Of a stretch of DNA of 64,000 nt, positions 57,440 to 64,000 are shown piece by piece. How positions within the stretch are numbered: position 1 is the first letter of the stretch; each line of letters begins with the position of its first letter. The notes beneath the pieces are model-generated. The model was not told the origin of the DNA and searched no databases. It saw only the letters and a program-made list of their open reading frames with translations. Both the position numbers and the translations under genes were made by a program. The stretch comes from Ga0077527 sp964433345 (GTDB lineage Bacteria; Pseudomonadota; Gammaproteobacteria; Burkholderiales; SG8-41): assembly GCA_964433345.1 (NCBI GenBank), contig CAYSQJ010000001.1:124001-188000 (forward strand), written 5' to 3'.

Positions 57440-59287
57440 ATGACTGCGAAACGGAAGACGGAACCCAAGGCAGCAGACAAAAAAGCGGAGAAGACCGCGC
57501 CCAAGGACATGCCCGGCGATCAGCCTCTGGACGCCGCCGAGATGGCGCGGCTCTACACCGACATCGCGGAAAAGAGCACGGCGCTGCTGTCCCGGTATAT
57601 GGCGCGCGGCGTCAACGGCATGCCTGCACTCGGCGACGAACTCGGCATCGCCAAGGCTTTTTTCGAAGCCTGGCAGCGCTTGCTGGGTGATCCCGCACGC
57701 ATCGCCGAAATGCAGATGAAGATGTGGCAGGACTACATGGCGCTGTGGCAGCACTCGATGATGCGCATGTTCGGCCATGAGGCCGAGCCGGTGGCCCAGC
57801 CGCTCAAGGGCGATCGCCGTTTTCGCCATGAGGACTGGGAGAACAATTTTCTCTATGACTACGTCAAGCAGTCCTACCTGATCACGGCCAACCATTTCCA
57901 CCACGCGCTGGCGCGGGTCGAGGGGCTCGATGACCGTACCGCGAAGAAAGTCGATTTCTACACCCGCCAGTACATCGACGCGCTGTCGCCCTCCAATTTC
58001 CTGGCCACCAACCCCGAGGCACTGCGCGAGACCGTGAATTCGGGCGGGCAGAACCTGGTGCGCGGCCTCAGCAACCTGCTCGAGGACCTGTCGCGCGGGG
58101 ATGGCGAGCTGCGCGTGCGGATGACTGACAGCGAGGCCTTCAGCCTCGGGGGCAACCTCGCCACCACCCGTGGCGAGGTGGTGTTCCAGAATGAAATCAT
58201 GCAGCTGATCCAGTACGCGCCGCTGACAAAAAAGGTCCACGCGGTGCCGCTGCTGATCATCCCGCCGTGGATCAACAAGTTCTACATCCTCGACATGCGC
58301 GAGAACAATTCCTTCGTGCGCTGGGCGGTGGAGCAGGGGCATACGGTGTTCGTGGTGTCCTGGGTCAATCCCGACGAAAAGCTGTCGCACAAGCGCTTCG
58401 AGGATTACCTCAGCGACGGCTCGCTCGCCGCGCTGGACGTGGTGCGGAAAATCACCGGCGAGGCCGAAGCGAACGTCATCGGCTACTGCCTTGGCGGCAC
58501 GCTGCTGGCCTGCACCCTGGCCTGGCTTGCTGCGCGCGGAGAAAAGCGCATCCGCAGCGCGACCTTTTTCGTGACCATGATCGATTTCGAACGCCCGGGC
58601 GAACTCGAGGTGTTCATCGACGAGGAACAGGTCGGCGCGCTGGAGCGGAAGATGGAGGAGCGCGGCTATCTCGAAGGCTCGGAGATGGCGACGACCTTCA
58701 ACATGCTGCGTGCCAACGACCTGATCTGGTCCTTCGTCGTCAACAACTATCTGCTGGGCAAAGACCCCTTTCCCTTCGACCTGCTGCACTGGAACAGCGA
58801 TTCGACGCGCATGCCGGCGTCGATGCACAGCTTCTACCTGCGCAACATGTACCTGAAAAACCTGCTGCGCGAACCCGGCGGCATCACGCTGGCCGGTGTG
58901 CCGATCGACATCACCCGCGCGCAGGCGCCCGCCTACTTCATCTCGACCATCGAGGACCACATCGCTCCCTGGCAGTCCACCTATGCCGGGGCGCGCCTGC
59001 TCCGCGGGCCGGTGCGTTTCGTGCTGGGCGGCTCCGGCCACATTGCCGGCATCATCAATCCGCCGGCCGGCGGCAAGTACTGCTACTGGACCAACGAGAA
59101 GCTGACGGAAAAACCCGAGGACTGGCTGGCCGGCGCGGCCCAGCATCCCGGTTCGTGGTGGACCGACTGGGCGGCCTGGGTCAAGGGCCATGCCGTAGCA
59201 CTGGTCGACGCGCGCGAGCCCGGTGCCGGGCCGTACAAGGCGCTGGAAGACGCGCCGGGTTCCTATGTCCAGCAGCGCATCGGATAA
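57440..59287 (+). CDS. phaC: Class I poly(3-hydroxyalkanoate) synthase
   Basis: 615 residues. It polymerises (R)-3-hydroxyacyl-CoA into PHA granules. A Lys/Ala-rich N-terminus leads into the PhaC_N domain, then the alpha/beta hydrolase domain with the lipase-like box GYCLGG (nucleophile Cys350), Asp506 (EDHIAPW) and His534 (SGHIAG), the full catalytic triad. The length and single-subunit form fit class I. phaA/phaB are not adjacent. It is divergent from liuR and followed by a crotonase gene, so hydroxyacyl-CoA from beta-oxidation or leucine breakdown may feed it. Confidence 0.95.
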   Translation: MTAKRKTEPKAADKKAEKTAPKDMPGDQPLDAAEMARLYTDIAEKSTALLSRYMARGVNGMPALGDELGIAKAFFEAWQRLLGDPARIAEMQMKMWQDYMALWQHSMMRMFGHEAEPVAQPLKGDRRFRHEDWENNFLYDYVKQSYLITANHFHHALARVEGLDDRTAKKVDFYTRQYIDALSPSNFLATNPEALRETVNSGGQNLVRGLSNLLEDLSRGDGELRVRMTDSEAFSLGGNLATTRGEVVFQNEIMQLIQYAPLTKKVHAVPLLIIPPWINKFYILDMRENNSFVRWAVEQGHTVFVVSWVNPDEKLSHKRFEDYLSDGSLAALDVVRKITGEAEANVIGYCLGGTLLACTLAWLAARGEKRIRSATFFVTMIDFERPGELEVFIDEEQVGALERKMEERGYLEGSEMATTFNMLRANDLIWSFVVNNYLLGKDPFPFDLLHWNSDSTRMPASMHSFYLRNMYLKNLLREPGGITLAGVPIDITRAQAPAYFISTIEDHIAPWQSTYAGARLLRGPVRFVLGGSGHIAGIINPPAGGKYCYWTNEKLTEKPEDWLAGAAQHPGSWWTDWAAWVKGHAVALVDAREPGAGPYKALEDAPGSYVQQRIG

Positions 59288-59320
59288 TCCGCGCTTCTAC
59301 CGGAACTGCGGAGTCCCCCG

Positions 59321-60106
59321 ATGAGCTACCAGAACCTGCTGCTGGAACAGCCCGAGAGCGGCGTTTACCTGCTGACGGTCAACCGGCCCAAGGCACTCAA
59401 TGCACTGAATGCAGCAACGCTCGACGAACTGCTGCGCGCTGCTGCCGAAGTGGGCGCCGACCCCGCGGCGCGGGTCATGCTGGTGACCGGCAGCGGGGAG
59501 CGGGCCTTTGTCGCCGGCGCCGACATTGCCGAGATGGCGGGATTCACCGCCGCGCAGGCACAGGCTTTCTCGGAGCGCGGCATGCGCGTGATGAGTGCGC
59601 TGGAGGCGCTGCCGGTGCCGGTGATCGCGCTGGTCAATGGTTATGCGCTGGGCGGCGGTTGCGAACTGGCGCTGGCCTGTGACTGGATCATCGCTGGCGA
59701 AGGCGCGGTATTCGGTCAACCCGAGGTGAACCTCGGCATTCCGCCGGGCTTCGGCGGCACCCAGCGGCTTGCGCGCATCGTCGGGCGCGCACGCGCGCTC
59801 GAACTGGTGACCACCGCGCGACAGCTGCGCGCGGCCGAGGCAATGGCGATCGGTTTGGTCAACGAAGTGGTGCCGGCATCGGCGCTGCGCGAGCGGGGGC
59901 TTGAGGTCGCGCGCAGCGTTGCGGGCAAGGGGCCGCAGGCCGTGCGCCTCGCCAAGCAGGCCGTGCATCGCGGCCTTGATCAGGATCTCGCGGGCGGTTG
60001 TGCCTATGAAACCGCCGCCTTCGCACTCGCATTTGCGACTAGCGATCAGCGGGAAGGCATGCGCGCCTTCCTCGAGAAGCGCGCCGCAAAATTCGGCGGC
60101 GCTTAG
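59321..60106 (+). CDS. Enoyl-CoA hydratase (crotonase family)
   Basis: 261 residues. Seen: AFVAGADIAEMAG and NGYALGGGCELALACD for the oxyanion hole, and GQPEVNLGIPPGFGGTQRLARI with both catalytic acidic positions, so an active short-chain enoyl-CoA hydratase is likely. It follows phaC by 33 bp and is probably co-transcribed. It makes (S)-hydroxyacyl-CoA, whereas PhaC uses the (R)-form, so it would supply polymer only through an epimerase or by degradation to acetyl-CoA. Confidence 0.92.
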   Translation: MSYQNLLLEQPESGVYLLTVNRPKALNALNAATLDELLRAAAEVGADPAARVMLVTGSGERAFVAGADIAEMAGFTAAQAQAFSERGMRVMSALEALPVPVIALVNGYALGGGCELALACDWIIAGEGAVFGQPEVNLGIPPGFGGTQRLARIVGRARALELVTTARQLRAAEAMAIGLVNEVVPASALRERGLEVARSVAGKGPQAVRLAKQAVHRGLDQDLAGGCAYETAAFALAFATSDQREGMRAFLEKRAAKFGGA

Positions 60107-60172
60107 CGCGCGAGCAGCATCACCCAATGCTGCGGTGCATCAGCGGTTGTGCCGCAGATTCATCACAGAAGT

Positions 60173-60178
60173 TATAAT
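60173..60178 (+). promoter_or_regulatory. -10 box for aceE
   Basis: Consensus TATAAT 83 bp before the aceE ATG; TTGTGC lies 20 bp upstream as a poor -35. No PdhR site was recognised. Confidence 0.45.
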
Positions 60179-60260
60179 TATTCATCCCATCGTTGCAGCG
60201 ATTCAGGCACCATAAGTGCCGGAATTGTCGCGAAAAAACAGCCTCAAAAAGGTAATTGTC

Positions 60261-62933
<2,673 letters not shown>

Positions 62934-62946
62934 GCGGAACGCAGCC

Positions 62947-64000
62947 ATGGCAAACGCAATCGAAGTCAAAGTGCCGGATATCGGCGATTTCAAGGGCATC
63001 CCGGTTATCGAGGTGCTGGTCAAACCCGGCGACAGCGTGAAGGCCGAGGACCCGCTGGTGACGCTGGAGTCCGACAAGGCGACGATGGATGTGCCGTCGC
63101 CGGCGGCAGGCATCGTCAGGGACATCAAGCTCAAGGTCGGCGACAAGGTGTCCGAAGGCATGCTGGTGCTGATGCTGGAGCCTGCCGGAGACGCTGCGCC
63201 GGAAAAGGCAGCCGCTCCGCAGCCCGAGCCGGTTGCGGCACCCGCACCGGCAGCCCCGCCGCCGGCAAAACCGGCGCCGCAGCCGGCCGCGGTGAAACCG
63301 GCCCCCGCGCCGGCTCCTGCTGCCGCAGCGGTCGACGAAGCTGCCTTCGGCAAGGCCCATGCCAGTCCCTCGGTGCGTCGCTTCGCGCGTGAGCTGGGTG
63401 TTGATCTCGGCCGTGTCAACGGCAGCGGCCCCAAGGGCCGGGTGCTGACCGAAGACGTCCAGGCCTACGTCAAGGGCGAGCTGTCGCGTCCGCGCGGCGA
63501 GGCCGCAGCGGGCGGCGGCCTGGGTTTCAACCTGCCGCCGCTGCAGCCGGTGGATTTCGCCAGGTTCGGGCCGGTCACCGAGCAGCCGCTGTCGCGCATC
63601 AAGAAGCTCTCGGGCGGCTTCCTGCACCGCAACTGGGTCAGCATTCCGCATGTCGCCCAGCAGGACGAGGCCGACATCACCGAGCTCGAGGCTTTCCGCA
63701 AGGCACAGGCCGAGGAGGCGAAGAAGAAGGGCATCAAGTTCACGATGCTCGGCTTCCTGATGAAGGCCTCGGTGGTCGCGCTGAAACAGTTCCCGGAATT
63801 CAACGCCTCGCTGTCCGCCGATGGCGAGAAACTGGTGCTGAAGAACTATTTCCACGTCGGCGTCGCCGTCGACACGCCGAACGGGCTGGTGGTGCCGGTG
63901 ATCCGCGACGTCGACAAGAAGGGCCTGCTCGAGATCGCGCAGGAACTCGACGAGGTCAGCGGCCGCATGCGCGCGGGCAAGATCTCGCCGGCAGACCTGC
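62947..64000 (+). CDS. aceF: Dihydrolipoamide acetyltransferase, pyruvate dehydrogenase E2 (partial)
   Basis: 351 residues visible; the C-terminus lies outside the window. A single lipoyl domain (Lys44 in LESDKATMDV) is followed by an Ala/Pro linker (about residues 80-130), a peripheral-subunit-binding domain (ASPSVRRFARELGVDL, near residues 139-170) and the start of the catalytic core (PLSRIKKLSGGFLHRNW). The catalytic DHR segment is not yet reached. With only one lipoyl domain it differs from the two- or three-domain E2 of some proteobacteria. Confidence 0.95.
   Translation, partial: MANAIEVKVPDIGDFKGIPVIEVLVKPGDSVKAEDPLVTLESDKATMDVPSPAAGIVRDIKLKVGDKVSEGMLVLMLEPAGDAAPEKAAAPQPEPVAAPAPAAPPPAKPAPQPAAVKPAPAPAPAAAAVDEAAFGKAHASPSVRRFARELGVDLGRVNGSGPKGRVLTEDVQAYVKGELSRPRGEAAAGGGLGFNLPPLQPVDFARFGPVTEQPLSRIKKLSGGFLHRNWVSIPHVAQQDEADITELEAFRKAQAEEAKKKGIKFTMLGFLMKASVVALKQFPEFNASLSADGEKLVLKNYFHVGVAVDTPNGLVVPVIRDVDKKGLLEIAQELDEVSGRMRAGKISPADL

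Noticed and set aside
60114..60133. GCAGCAT / ATGCTGC hairpin after the crotonase gene as a terminator
   Set aside because: A 7 bp stem with no T-run after it; it may be only a weak structure.

Overview
The window is GC-rich and densely packed. It carries ordinary bacterial chromosome genes in an order typical of Betaproteobacteria: hemA-prfA-prmC, argH-algZ-algR-hemC-hemD-hemX-hemY, and cutA-dsbD-tlpA-aroQ-accB-accC-prmA. Three Bug/TctC solute-binding proteins, class III CoA-transferases and a class I PHA synthase point to Burkholderiales or a close relative. I see no insertion sequence, prophage, integrase or CRISPR array. One tRNA gene (Arg, anticodon CCG) is present.

Region 1 (1-9.7 kb, minus strand) is a catabolic cluster. 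It holds a secreted methyltransferase fragment, three periplasmic Bug proteins, two CaiB/BaiF CoA-transferases, a mesaconyl/itaconyl-CoA hydratase-like protein, an intradiol ring-cleavage dioxygenase, a CitE-like lyase and an IclR regulator at its head. CoA-transferase, hydratase and CitE lyase together suggest a branched C5-type dicarboxylate route. Region 2 (9.9-17.3 kb) has prpB, a 2-hydroxyacid dehydrogenase, a small rubredoxin gene, an enoyl-CoA hydratase, and the hemA-prfA-prmC-(CxxCxxCC protein)-grxD block.

Region 3 (17.3-24.2 kb) is a sulfonate module. A TauE/SafE exporter and a large fused FAD/Fe-S dehydrogenase are divergent from xsc (sulfoacetaldehyde acetyltransferase), which is followed by a LacI-type regulator. 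The xsc promoter region carries two LacI-like operators 22 bp apart, and the leader holds a terminator-like hairpin. Region 4 (24.2-41.4 kb) is housekeeping: argH, the AlgZ/AlgR pair, haem synthesis, a flavin reductase, an NAD-dependent epimerase, cutA, dsbD, aroQ, accBC and prmA.

Region 5 (41.5-48 kb) is rich in membrane-lipid genes: dgkA, a Pho-box-preceded glycosyltransferase with a PAP2 phosphatase, mscL, and the ornithine-lipid pair olsB-olsA. This looks like a phosphate-limitation lipid-remodelling neighbourhood. Region 6 (48-53.4 kb) has apaH, a dihaem cytochrome c, tRNA-Arg, a FAD oxidoreductase, an SGNH esterase and an MFS transporter. Region 7 (53.4-57.3 kb) is a LiuR-type cluster (HMG-CoA lyase, enoyl-CoA hydratase, a DSBA-family isomerase and the MerR regulator) with two LiuR-like operators. 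Region 8 (57.4-64 kb) has phaC, a crotonase, aceE and the start of aceF.

The most unusual feature runs across the whole window. An A+T-rich element with an invariant AATAAAAWCAA core occurs at seven places, all at gene boundaries and five of them at or within about 25 nt of a start codon. Its right-hand part resembles an IHF site.
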